From assembly GCA_027486495.1 (NCBI GenBank), contig JAIXOZ010000044.1, forward strand, positions 1-50,826: a stretch of 50,826 nucleotides of DNA, written 5' to 3'. A model generated the notes under the pieces. The model had not been told where the DNA came from and did no database searches. It saw only the letters and a program-made list of their open reading frames with translations. This stretch comes from Comamonadaceae bacterium (GTDB taxonomy: Bacteria; Pseudomonadota; Gammaproteobacteria; Burkholderiales; Burkholderiaceae_C). This document shows, one piece after another, positions 1 to 8,076 of the stretch (positions are counted from its first letter, which is position 1; each line of letters starts with the position of its first letter). A program made the position numbers and the translations under genes.

Positions 1-209
1 CGGTGGTTCATCATGTACAAACCTGTGAGCAAACTGGCGCGGCCTGGCCCGCAAGGCACGGCTTGCGTGTAGTGGCGCGCAAAGGTCACGCCCTCGCTGG
101 CCAGTGACGCAATGTGGGGTGTTTTGATCAGAGGGTGGCCCAACATGGGCAAGGTGTCGCCACGCCACTGGTCGACGACGATGAGCAATACGTTTTTGTG
201 AGCGGGCAT
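1..209 (-). CDS. Sulfatase / phosphonate monoester hydrolase-type enzyme, N-terminal fragment
   Basis: The gene runs off the left edge; only the first 69 codons are present, read from an ATG at 209. The fragment starts with a hydrophobic beta strand ending in VVDQWRGD, where the Asp is the expected metal ligand of the alkaline phosphatase superfamily. It later carries VPCGPGRASLLTG, which fits the sulfatase signature C-x-P-x-R-x4-TG whose Cys is converted to formylglycine. The combination of DQWR, PCGPxRASLLTGLY and MNH is closer, from memory, to phosphonate monoester hydrolases than to classical aryl sulfatases. It would hydrolyse a phosphonate, phosphate or sulfate ester; the substrate cannot be told from this piece. 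It is cytoplasmic as far as visible, since no signal peptide is seen. It lies downstream of xerD on the same strand. Confidence 0.8.
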   Translation of the reverse strand, partial: MPAHKNVLLIVVDQWRGDTLPMLGHPLIKTPHIASLASEGVTFARHYTQAVPCGPGRASLLTGLYMMNH

Positions 210-340
210 ATTGGCCTTTGATGCTGTGGACAGTGCTTTGGTGCCAGTTCAATCTTGGTGAATAAACTGAATGATCAAGCATCAAGGCCTCATGTGTCAC
301 CACTGTGGCCATCATGTGAAGCCCCGATGACTTGAAGGCC

Positions 341-1249
341 TTAGCCCCGAGGGTGGTGCTGTGCATGCAGCGTTTTCAGCCGCTCACGTGCCACATGGGT
401 GTAGATGGTGGTGGTGGAGATGTCGGCATGGCCCAGCAGCATTTGTACGGCGCGCAAGTCGGCCCCATGGTTGAGCAAATGCGTGGCAAAGGCGTGGCGC
501 AAGGTGTGGGGCGACAAAGGTGCGGTGATGCCCGCCTGGATGGCGTAGCGCTTGACCAGGCTCCAAAACATGATGCGCGTCATGCCCGTGCCCGGTTTGG
601 GGCCGCTGGTGGTGACAAACAGGTCCTCGGTCTGGCGCTGCCCCAGCATGGCAGGCCGCGCCCGCGACATGTAGCGTTGCAGCCAGTCACGCGCCTCTTC
701 GCCAAAGGGCACAAGACGCTCCTTGCTGCCCTTGCCCATGATGCGCAAAACACCTTCGTTGAGCGAGACGTGCAAAGTTTTGAGGCTGACCAACTCGCTC
801 ACGCGCAGGCCACTGGCGTACATCAACTCCAGCATGGCACGGTCGCGCAGACCCAGGTCGGTGGCCGCATCCGGCGCGCGCAACAAGGCATCCACTTGCG
901 ACTCGCCCAAGGTTTTGGGCACGCGCAAGGCCTGTTTGGCAGCGAGCATGCGCAAGGTGGGATCGGATTGAACAAGGCGTTCGCGCAGCGCCCAACGAAA
1001 AAACCGCTTGAACACCGTCAACCTGCGGTTGGCCGATGTCGCCTTGGTTTGGCCATGGCGTTCGGCAAAGTAAGCCTGCAGTTGGTGTTCTTCGGTCGCC
1101 TCCAGCGCCAGCCTGTGCGTCAAAAACAACCAGGTGGCGTACAGGGACAAATCCAGGCGGTACGCCGCCAAGGTGTTGGCGGACAGTCCGTCTTCCAGCC
1201 AGAGGGCCTCGGCAAATCGGTCGATGGCGCTCTGACTGGCCTCGTGCAT
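341..1249 (-). CDS. xerD: Tyrosine recombinase XerD
   Basis: This 302-residue protein is a site-specific tyrosine recombinase that, with XerC, resolves chromosome dimers at dif under FtsK control. The N-terminal SAM-like core-binding domain (about residues 5-90) includes LSANTLAAYRLDL. The catalytic domain shows the full set of active residues: Arg149 in ASGLRVSEL, Lys173 in MGKGSKER, His248 and Arg251 in HTLRHAFATHLL, His274 in LLGHADISTT and the nucleophile Tyr283 in TIYTHV. Length and end are typical of XerD. It begins only 10 bp after the stop of the Bug-protein gene, so the two may be co-transcribed, although no clear ribosome site precedes the ATG. XerD rather than XerC is chosen on sequence style and is slightly less certain than the family. 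Confidence 0.93.
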   Translation of the reverse strand: MHEASQSAIDRFAEALWLEDGLSANTLAAYRLDLSLYATWLFLTHRLALEATEEHQLQAYFAERHGQTKATSANRRLTVFKRFFRWALRERLVQSDPTLRMLAAKQALRVPKTLGESQVDALLRAPDAATDLGLRDRAMLELMYASGLRVSELVSLKTLHVSLNEGVLRIMGKGSKERLVPFGEEARDWLQRYMSRARPAMLGQRQTEDLFVTTSGPKPGTGMTRIMFWSLVKRYAIQAGITAPLSPHTLRHAFATHLLNHGADLRAVQMLLGHADISTTTIYTHVARERLKTLHAQHHPRG

Positions 1250-1259
1250 GGACTAAAAA

Positions 1260-2234
1260 TCAGTCCAGCTTGAGTTTTTGCTGGTCCACGACTTTCTTGT
1301 AGACCTCGAACTCGGCCTTGATCTGGGCTGTGAACTCTTCAGGCGTGTTGGCCACCACCAACGAGCCAGTGTCGTTGATGCGCTTGGTCACGCCCGGCTC
1401 TTGCAGGGCTTTTTTCACACCCGCGCTGATCTTGTCGACCACCTCTTTGGGCAAATTCTTGGGCCCCAAGATGCCGTAGTAAGCCATGCGGTTGACGGGC
1501 TCCAAACCCACTTCTTTGAAGGTGGGCACATTGGGCAATTGCGCCAGGCGCTGAGGCGCGGCCACCACGATGGGCACCAAACGGCCCGACTGGATGAAAG
1601 GCAACGCCGAGGGCAGGTTGTCAAAAATGATGGGCACTTGGCCTGCCACGGTGTCGTTCAGGGCTGGCCCCGCTCCGCGGTAGGGGATGTGGGTGATGAA
1701 GGTGCCGGTCAGGCTCTTCCACAACTCGGTTTGCAGGTGACCAATGCCACCGGTGCCCGACGAGGCATAAGAGTACTTGCCGGGATTTTTACGGACTTCG
1801 GCCAAAAAGCCCGCGTAATCCTTGGCCGGAAAACTGGGGTGCACCGCGATCACATTGGGCGTGGCCGCGATGTTGATGATGGGGGTGAAGTCGGTCAGGA
1901 CGTTGTACGGAATCTTGGGGTTGATGGCCGGGTTGGCGGCCGTGGTCGACACGGTGGCCATGCCGAGGTTGTAGCCATCGGGTGCAGCGCGGGCGGTTTC
2001 GGTCGCGCCCACCACACCGCCGCCACCGGCCTTGTTCTCGACGATCACGCTTTGACCCAGGGCTTTGCCCAGCGGCTCAGCAATCACGCGGGCCACGATG
2101 TCGGTCGTGCCGCCGGGTGCAAAAGGCACTTGCAAGCGGACGGTTTTGTTGGGATAGGCCTGGGCCCAAACACTGCCGCTGGCCAAGACGGCCGCGGCCA
2201 TGCCAGCCGCATAAACAAAAGAACGACGCTTCAT
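1260..2234 (-). CDS. Bug/TctC-family tripartite tricarboxylate transporter binding protein
   Basis: This is a periplasmic solute-binding protein of 324 residues. The reading frame stays open further upstream, but the ATG at 2234 is preferred because it is preceded by AGGAG and gives a proper signal peptide ([20 protein letters not shown], cut after VWA-QA). The mature part shows Bug-family hallmarks: [19 protein letters not shown] near the N-terminus, a glycine-rich loop [12 protein letters not shown], and [18 protein letters not shown] in the middle. Bug proteins bind carboxylates or related small acids and are greatly expanded in Burkholderiales, often without a linked TctAB permease; none is seen here. 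The ligand is unknown. Confidence 0.92.
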   Translation of the reverse strand: MKRRSFVYAAGMAAAVLASGSVWAQAYPNKTVRLQVPFAPGGTTDIVARVIAEPLGKALGQSVIVENKAGGGGVVGATETARAAPDGYNLGMATVSTTAANPAINPKIPYNVLTDFTPIINIAATPNVIAVHPSFPAKDYAGFLAEVRKNPGKYSYASSGTGGIGHLQTELWKSLTGTFITHIPYRGAGPALNDTVAGQVPIIFDNLPSALPFIQSGRLVPIVVAAPQRLAQLPNVPTFKEVGLEPVNRMAYYGILGPKNLPKEVVDKISAGVKKALQEPGVTKRINDTGSLVVANTPEEFTAQIKAEFEVYKKVVDQQKLKLD

Positions 2235-2383
2235 ACAAAAACTCCTGAAAAAGGGGTCCATCATAGGGACAAATAGAGAAGGCCAAACAGGGGAAGACCC
2301 CCAAAACCCACAAAAAAACAACCCCTTAAGCGGCGTGACAGGGCCTTGGGCTGGCCCGGTGCCGGATTTGTTATCCTAGCCGA

Positions 2384-3292
2384 GTGAACTTTGCAGAACT
2401 TCTCTTTCCTGATTTTTCCTTGATCTTGTGCGGCTATTTGATTTGCCGCTTCACGGCCCTGAGCCGTCCGGTGTGGCAACACGTAGAAAGCCTCGTTTAT
2501 TTTTTCTTGTTTCCAGTCCTGCTGTTTCACTCGATAGTGAAAAGCCCACTCGATGTGGTGGCCACATCCAGCCTGATTGGCGCTGGTTTGAGCCTGGCGG
2601 CTTGCGCCATTTTGCTGTCTTACAGCTTGCCCTACTGGCCCCTCATTGGCCCCCGTTTGGACCGGCGCGACCACGCCGCCAGCGCCCAAGTGGCCTTCCG
2701 ATTCAACTCCTTCATTGGTTTGGCGCTGGCCGAGCGCTTAGCAGGACCCCAGGGCTTGTTGCTCATTGCCGTGCTGATTGGTTTTTGCGTGCCCCTGTTC
2801 AACATCGGGGCAGTCTGGCCCATGGCGCGCCAGGCCAACACTGGCTTTGTGCGCGAGCTGGTGCGCAACCCGCTGATCATCGCCACAGCGTCTGGCTTGG
2901 TGGCCAATTTGCTGGGCTTTCGGATGCCTGCTTGGATCGAGCCCAGCTTCAGCCGCATTGGCTCGGCATCTTTGGCGTTGGGCTTGATGGCTGCGGGTGC
3001 AGGCATGCAGCTAGACTCTTTGCGGCAAGGCAAGTTGTTGGGCGCTTGTGTGCTGACGATCAAACACCTGCTCATGCCTTTGATCGCATTGGGCATGTGT
3101 CTGTTGTTCCGGCTTGACACCGTGCAGTCCACAATCTTGTTGGCGTTTTCGGCGCTGCCCACGGCGTCCACCTGTTATGTGTTGGCTGCGCGCATGGGCT
3201 ACAACGGGCCCTATGTCGCGGGCTTGGTCACACTCTCTACCCTGGGCGGCATGCTGAGCTTGCCTTTCGCGTTGAGCATACTCAATCAGTAA
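2384..3292 (+). CDS. AEC-family (auxin efflux carrier type) membrane transporter
   Basis: This is a 302-residue integral membrane protein of the AEC/Mem_trans family, whose members carry dicarboxylates, malonate or related solutes across the inner membrane. About ten hydrophobic segments are visible. The N-terminal helix pair (FSLILCGYLICRF, then LVYFFLFPVLLFHSIV) and the C-terminal half with PLIALGMCLLFRL and FSALPTASTCYVLAARMGYN are typical of the family. The start is GTG at 2384, immediately after TATCCTAGCCGA. The ribosome site is weak, so the start could lie a little further in. No neighbouring gene shows what it transports. Confidence 0.87.
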   Translation: MNFAELLFPDFSLILCGYLICRFTALSRPVWQHVESLVYFFLFPVLLFHSIVKSPLDVVATSSLIGAGLSLAACAILLSYSLPYWPLIGPRLDRRDHAASAQVAFRFNSFIGLALAERLAGPQGLLLIAVLIGFCVPLFNIGAVWPMARQANTGFVRELVRNPLIIATASGLVANLLGFRMPAWIEPSFSRIGSASLALGLMAAGAGMQLDSLRQGKLLGACVLTIKHLLMPLIALGMCLLFRLDTVQSTILLAFSALPTASTCYVLAARMGYNGPYVAGLVTLSTLGGMLSLPFALSILNQ

Positions 3293-3312
3293 ATTTCATC
3301 AAGGACATTCCG

Positions 3313-4224
3313 ATGTCGATCCCCCAATCGAAAAGCCTTCATTGCTTGAACCTTGGCAGGTGGTTTCTCTTCACCCTGGCTGCAGCGACCATCAGCGGCT
3401 GTGCATTGACACCCCATAAGCCGCAGGCGAGGGAGCAATCCGCAGCATTGTTGAGCGCGCAACTGGCTGCAGCTGAAACCCAACTGAAGAATTCGCCGGC
3501 CGATAGCACCCAGCACATCTACGTGGGGTCGGCCCAGCACTCGCAGTCATTGGCATTTCAGCAGGATGTACTTTCAGTACAACAAAAACTTCAAACCTTG
3601 AACACAGAGATGGTTTCCATTTTGATGAGCAATCAAATGGAAACTCAACAGCTGAAATACCCCTTTGCGACCATCCCAAACCTTCAATTGGTGTTTGACA
3701 AGTTGGCTACATGGTCCAAGCAACACACCCTGTCGCTGACTTTACTCATCACAACGCATGGCGCCCCAGACATTTTGTCGGTAAATATCGGCAACAGCTA
3801 CTTCCAACCCGTGCGTTCCGAGCAGCTGAAATCTTGGCTCAACAAATTGCATCCCCGAACCCAAATGACAATCATATTGTCGGCTTGCCATTCGGGATCC
3901 TTTGCAGACACCTTGATCGGCGAGAACAGGATTGTCTTAACGGCTGCTGCTGCAGACCGAAAATCTTTCGGCTGCGCTTACCAAGATAAAAACACCTGGT
4001 TCATTGCACAACTTTTAGGACCTCATTTCAAGCCTGAAAACACATGGTCACAAGTGTTTGTCGCGACCCGTGATGGTGTTGAACTTCAAGAGAAAGCCCA
4101 AAAAATTTCTCTTTATTCGAACCCTCAAATGCGCAGTCCGGAAGCTCTCAATCGCAACACTTTGGCACAGTGGTACTCAAGGCGTCCCAGTCCAAAGAGC
4201 CATCTGTCACCCCTGCACCAGTGA
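3313..4224 (+). CDS. Lipoprotein peptidase of family C13 (legumain-like)
   Basis: The 303-residue product starts with a lipoprotein signal (FLFTLAAATISGC, lipid-modified Cys at 30), so it should sit on a membrane facing the periplasm. After a helical linker (about 35-125), the C-terminal half matches clan CD cysteine peptidases of family C13. The catalytic His is in LLITTHGAPD (His149), followed by a hydrophobic strand ending in SACHSGSF with the catalytic Cys192. It is followed by the typical TAAAADRKSFGC segment. C13 includes legumains and the GPI-transamidase subunit; the bacterial lipoprotein members have no settled function. It starts 20 bp after the AEC gene and its end overlaps the end of convergent queG by 18 bp. 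Confidence 0.78.
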   Translation: MSIPQSKSLHCLNLGRWFLFTLAAATISGCALTPHKPQAREQSAALLSAQLAAAETQLKNSPADSTQHIYVGSAQHSQSLAFQQDVLSVQQKLQTLNTEMVSILMSNQMETQQLKYPFATIPNLQLVFDKLATWSKQHTLSLTLLITTHGAPDILSVNIGNSYFQPVRSEQLKSWLNKLHPRTQMTIILSACHSGSFADTLIGENRIVLTAAAADRKSFGCAYQDKNTWFIAQLLGPHFKPENTWSQVFVATRDGVELQEKAQKISLYSNPQMRSPEALNRNTLAQWYSRRPSPKSHLSPLHQ

Positions 4225-5307
4225 CCAAGCTGCCTGCTCTTGCACCACGGGATCCGCGTGAGACTTGAGGGTCTGCAAAGACTGCACAAGTTTTTCACGC
4301 TCTGAAGTCGCCAGCGCATCAGAGGCCAGCGCATTGCCCGCCGCCAGGGCCAGATTGCGCAACCAGCGGGCGTGTCCGATGCGGCGGATGGCGCTGCCCT
4401 CTGTGCGGCGCAAAAACTCGGCTTCGTTCCAGGCCATGAGCCCAGCGATGCTGCCCGCGTCCAAACCGTCGCGGGACTGCCAATCGGGCAAAGGGCTGAC
4501 TTGTGCGAACTTGTTCCAGGGGCAGGCCAGCTGACAGTCGTCGCAGCCATAAATCCGGTTGCCGATCAGCGGGCGCAAGGCTTCATCAATCGGCCCGGCA
4601 TGCTCGATCGTCAAATAAGAAATGCAGCGCCGCGCGTCCAGCTTGTAGGGCCCGACGATGGCCTGGGTGGGGCACAAATCGATGCAGGCGGTGCACTGGC
4701 CGCAATGCGCCGATGTGGCGGTCGTCTCGGGCAGGGCGAAGTCCACAAACAACTCGCCCAAAAAAAACATCGACCCCGCCTCGCGGCTCAGCACCAAGGT
4801 GTGCTTGCCGCGCCAGCCCAGGCCGCTGCGGGTGGCGAGCTCGGCCTCCAAGACCGGGGCCGAGTCGGTGAACACGCGGTGACCAAAGGGCCCAATCGCT
4901 TGGGCAATGCGGTCCTGCAGTTTTTGCAAGCGACTGCGCAAAACCTTGTGGTAATCGCGCCCCCGGGCATAAAGCGACACCACCGCCTCCCCCGGCTGCA
5001 GGCTGCGGGTGGTTTCGCGCACCAGCCAGTCGGGGGGAGTGTTCGCAGGCAGGTAGTCCATGCGGGCGGTGATCACGCTCACCGTGCCCGGCACCAGCTC
5101 GGCCGGGCGGGCGCGCTTCATGCCGTGGCTTTGCATATAGCCCATGCTGCCGTGAAATCCTGCGGCCAACCAAGCCTGTAATCCGGGCTCTGCCGAGGAC
5201 AAATCGATGCCCGTCACGCCAATTTGGGACAATCCCAATTCACGCGCCCAGATCAGGATCTGGGGCCACAGTTCAAGAAGGTCGATTTGAGTACGTTGAG
5301 CAGTCAC
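4207..5307 (-). CDS. queG: Epoxyqueuosine reductase QueG
   Basis: This cytoplasmic cobalamin- and iron-sulfur-dependent enzyme reduces epoxyqueuosine to queuosine in the wobble position of tRNAs, the last step of the pathway. The N-terminal domain carries WARELGLSQIGVTGIDLS. Two ferredoxin-type 4Fe-4S motifs follow: CGQCTACIDLCP and CDDCQLACPWN. HEAT-like helices end the protein. The frame is open further upstream; the GTG at 5307 is chosen because it gives 366 residues, close to the family length, while the ATG at 5343 would add an atypical leader. Neither has a good ribosome site. The 5' end overlaps the start of divergent tsaE. Confidence 0.92.
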   Translation of the reverse strand: MTAQRTQIDLLELWPQILIWARELGLSQIGVTGIDLSSAEPGLQAWLAAGFHGSMGYMQSHGMKRARPAELVPGTVSVITARMDYLPANTPPDWLVRETTRSLQPGEAVVSLYARGRDYHKVLRSRLQKLQDRIAQAIGPFGHRVFTDSAPVLEAELATRSGLGWRGKHTLVLSREAGSMFFLGELFVDFALPETTATSAHCGQCTACIDLCPTQAIVGPYKLDARRCISYLTIEHAGPIDEALRPLIGNRIYGCDDCQLACPWNKFAQVSPLPDWQSRDGLDAGSIAGLMAWNEAEFLRRTEGSAIRRIGHARWLRNLALAAGNALASDALATSEREKLVQSLQTLKSHADPVVQEQAAWSLVQG

Positions 5308-5865
5308 CCACCGATTGTAGAAAGCCGCACCATCCCAGCCCATTGGGAGGGCATGTGGCCGAACGAGGCCGCCACGCAGGCCTTTGCCACGCAACTGGCG
5401 CAGGGCCTAGGCCAATGGCTCGGGGGGCGCGATGCACGCATTGAGTTGCGCGGCAACCTCGGGGCGGGCAAGACCACCTTGGTGCGTCACCTGCTGCGTG
5501 CTGTCGGTGTGACAGGCCGCATCAAAAGCCCGACCTACGCCGTGGTGGAACCCCACCAAGCGGGCACGGGTGGAACGGGAGACATGGCCTGGCCCATCTG
5601 GCACTTTGACTTTTACCGATTCAACGACCCGCAGGAATGGGAAGACGCGGGCTTTCGGGATATCTTTGCCGGGCCAGGCCTCAAACTCATGGAGTGGCCC
5701 GACAAGGTGGCTGGGCAACTGCCCCCGCCGGACTGGGTGATTGCGCTGGAGGCCATTGACGAAGACCAACGCCAGGTGCGCATCAGCGCGGGCACGGAGC
5801 GCGGGCACACCTGGCTGGCATCGTGGCGGTCAGCCTGGAACGAAGGTGCAGAACATGCGCCGTGA
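5287..5865 (+). CDS. tsaE: tRNA threonylcarbamoyladenosine biosynthesis ATPase TsaE
   Basis: TsaE is the ATPase that, with TsaB and TsaD, makes the t6A modification of ANN-decoding tRNAs. The P-loop GNLGAGKTTLVRHLL and the family-typical RIKSPTYAVVEPH are both present, followed by WHFDFYRFNDPQEWEDAGF and MEWPDK. The start is placed at a TTG at 5287 because AAGAAGG lies 5 bases upstream; an ATG at 5353 and one at 5224 are alternatives. With the TTG start the product has 192 residues. The 5' end overlaps divergent queG by 21 bp and the 3' end overlaps amiC by 11 bp, so tsaE and amiC are surely co-transcribed. Confidence 0.9.
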   Translation: MSTLSSHPPIVESRTIPAHWEGMWPNEAATQAFATQLAQGLGQWLGGRDARIELRGNLGAGKTTLVRHLLRAVGVTGRIKSPTYAVVEPHQAGTGGTGDMAWPIWHFDFYRFNDPQEWEDAGFRDIFAGPGLKLMEWPDKVAGQLPPPDWVIALEAIDEDQRQVRISAGTERGHTWLASWRSAWNEGAEHAP

Positions 5866-7249
5866 CCGCCGCCGCCTGATCAAGGCTGGTTTTCTGGTGT
5901 TGAGTCTGGGTACTGCGCAACTGGCACGCGGGGCTAACATGCTGGCCGTGCGTGTCTGGCCCGCCCCCGATTACAGCCGCGTCACCCTCGAATCGGACGC
6001 CCCCATCCAAAGCACTCAGACATTCATCGCCTCGCCACCGCGACTGGCGGTGGACATCCAAGGCATGCAACTGAACGCCGCTTTGCGAGAGCTGGTGGGC
6101 AAAGTGCAGGCCTCGGACCCCAACATCGCCGGCATCCGCGTGGGCCAATACAGCGCGAATGTGGTGCGTCTGGTCATCGACCTCAAACACCCCATCGCAC
6201 CACAGGTCTTCAGCCTGCAACCCGTGGCCCCTTATGCGCACCGCCTGGTGCTCGACCTCTACCCCAGCCAAGCCATTGACCCACTGGAGCAACTGATCCA
6301 GGAACGCATGGCGGCCCAAACCCAGTCTGCCGCTGCTAACCTTCCCGGGGCCTCGGCCACGGTGAACGACCCCTTGGGCGACCTGATCGCCCGGCAAACC
6401 CAGTCCGGCGTTGCGGTCTTGACACTGCCCGCCCCAACCACCCGCCGCCCCGACATGAGCGCAAGCGACGGCCCCTTCATGGACAACCCCAGTCGCCCGA
6501 GCAGGACACCCAACCTGCAACGAACCGACCGCTTGATCGTGGTCGCGCTGGACCCGGGTCATGGCGGCGAGGACCCCGGTGCCATTGGCCCGGGCGGCAC
6601 ACGCGAAAAAGACGTGGTGCTCAAGATCGCAAAAATGCTGCGCCAGCGCATCAACGCCAGCAGCGTGGACGGCAGCCCCATGCGGGCTTTTTTGACACGC
6701 GACGCCGATTTCTTTGTGCCCTTGCATGTGCGCGTGCAAAAAGCCCAGCGCGTCCAAGCCGACCTGTTTGTCAGCATCCACGCCGATGCCTTCTACACCC
6801 CGCGCCCTCAAGGCGCCAGCGTTTTCGCGCTCAGCCAAGGCGGGGCCTCCAGCGCCGCTGCCCGATGGATGGCGCAAAAAGAAAACAAGGCCGACGTGAT
6901 CGGCGGCGTGAACCTGGGTGGGCAAGACAGCCAGGTGCAACGTGCCTTGCTCGACATGAGCACCGCCGCGCAAATCAAGGACAGCCTGACACTCGGCAAC
7001 AGCTTGCTGCGCGAGATCGGCAGCGTGGGCAAGTTGCACAAACCCCGTGTCGAGCAAGCCGGTTTCGCTGTGCTCAAAGCCCCCGACATCCCCAGCGTGC
7101 TGGTCGAGACCGCCTTCATCAGCAACCCGGAAGAGGAAGAAAAATTGCGCAGCGAGGCCTACCAAAAGCAATTGACCGAAGCCTTGCTGCGGGGCATCTT
7201 GCAATACTTCTCACGCAACCCGCCACTGGCGCGCAACCGGGGCCTGTGA
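5855..7249 (+). CDS. amiC: Tat-exported N-acetylmuramoyl-L-alanine amidase AmiC
   Basis: This periplasmic zinc amidase cuts the amide bond between MurNAc and the stem peptide, which separates daughter cells. The ATG at 5855 gives a signal peptide with a twin-arginine motif (DRRRLIKAG) and a hydrophobic core ending LARGAN, matching the known Tat export of E. coli AmiC. Residues of about 30-140 form an AMIN domain, which targets the septum. A variable linker follows. The Amidase_3 domain starts at IVVALDPGHGGEDPGA and shows the zinc ligands: His in DPGHGG, Glu in TREKDVVLK and His in VSIHADAF. The catalytic Glu is in LVETAFISN. The protein has 464 residues and overlaps the end of tsaE. Confidence 0.94.
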   Translation: MRRDRRRLIKAGFLVLSLGTAQLARGANMLAVRVWPAPDYSRVTLESDAPIQSTQTFIASPPRLAVDIQGMQLNAALRELVGKVQASDPNIAGIRVGQYSANVVRLVIDLKHPIAPQVFSLQPVAPYAHRLVLDLYPSQAIDPLEQLIQERMAAQTQSAAANLPGASATVNDPLGDLIARQTQSGVAVLTLPAPTTRRPDMSASDGPFMDNPSRPSRTPNLQRTDRLIVVALDPGHGGEDPGAIGPGGTREKDVVLKIAKMLRQRINASSVDGSPMRAFLTRDADFFVPLHVRVQKAQRVQADLFVSIHADAFYTPRPQGASVFALSQGGASSAAARWMAQKENKADVIGGVNLGGQDSQVQRALLDMSTAAQIKDSLTLGNSLLREIGSVGKLHKPRVEQAGFAVLKAPDIPSVLVETAFISNPEEEEKLRSEAYQKQLTEALLRGILQYFSRNPPLARNRGL

Positions 7250-7404
7250 TCTCCCACGGCACACAAGGCAGCCAATCTGGCAGGTCGAGTCGCAAGTTGC
7301 CAACGCTCAGCAGACCGATGCCTTCACGGTCAGACATTCCAAAAGGTCGCGAAGCGGGCTTTTCAAAAGGCGCTGGCGCACCCTGTCACACCTGAGTGGG
7401 CGAC

Positions 7405-8076
7405 CTACAAAACGGCTTTCTGGCTTGTCTGCACGTCCAGGTCAAACTGGTCCATGGCCGCCAAGGTGATTGGATCTGTGGCCAGCCCTGCCGCGAACTC
7501 CGGCCGCACAGTCACAGCGTGCGCCCCACAAGCGATCAGACGTGAGAGCACATCGGCCGACTTGATGCTGGCCGCTAGCAGTTGCAGGCCATCGGTTTGC
7601 ACGGCCACACAGGCCTCGATCAGTGACCAGACATCGCGGCCATCCGCTTGCAAGCGGCCCACATAGGGCGCCACATAGTTGGCTCCTTGCGCTCTGGCCC
7701 ACAGCAGTTGCACCGCATTGGAAAGGCCCGTGAGCAGCGTGGGCACGCCCCGGGCCTGCACCTCGCGCAAAACCGGCTGCCAATCGGGGTGGCAAGGCAG
7801 TTTGATGGTCAAGCGCACACCGGCGTGCTCGGCCTCAGGCAGCAGCACTTCAAGCCATTGCGCGGCTTCGCCCACATCGGCACGGGGCAATTGCAGCATC
7901 AGCTCGGGCAAACGCGCCGCCCCGGCTTGAGACACCAGCTTCAGATAAGCGGCCAAATTGACCGGTAAACCGGCTTGCATGACCAACGTGGGGTTGGTGG
8001 TCACGCCCTGCACCGGCGGGCAACCCGCAGGCAAGGCCCATTGGCGGGCGTCGGCCGAATCGAGGTAGAACTTCAT
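7405..8076 (-). CDS. Transaldolase-like aldolase (fructose-6-phosphate aldolase/TalC type)
   Basis: This 223-residue protein belongs to the short transaldolase/fructose-6-phosphate aldolase family. It opens with MKFYLDSADARQW and has GVTTNPTLVMQAG, the family signature in the first barrel strands. The Schiff-base lysine lies in RLTIKLPCH, and NYVAPYVGRLQADGRD matches the later active-site strand. It would catalyse a reversible aldol reaction on a sugar phosphate in the cytoplasm. Its start overlaps the ROK gene stop in an ATGA, so it is the last gene of the minus-strand arm of the sugar locus, consistent with a role in breaking down the imported sugar. Whether it acts as transaldolase or aldolase cannot be read here. 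Confidence 0.82.
   Translation of the reverse strand: MKFYLDSADARQWALPAGCPPVQGVTTNPTLVMQAGLPVNLAAYLKLVSQAGAARLPELMLQLPRADVGEAAQWLEVLLPEAEHAGVRLTIKLPCHPDWQPVLREVQARGVPTLLTGLSNAVQLLWARAQGANYVAPYVGRLQADGRDVWSLIEACVAVQTDGLQLLAASIKSADVLSRLIACGAHAVTVRPEFAAGLATDPITLAAMDQFDLDVQTSQKAVL

Noticed and set aside
5783..7204. Very long open frame on the minus strand opposite amiC, and similar long frames opposite flgG (24033-24980), flgK (27302-28702) and fliG (41793-43211)
   Set aside because: These are mirror frames in GC-rich coding DNA; the plus-strand genes have clear domains and the antisense products are His/Gly/Ala-rich with no family features.
7250..7404. Gap between convergent amiC and the transaldolase-like gene
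   Set aside because: No hairpin with T run, promoter or open frame of note was found.
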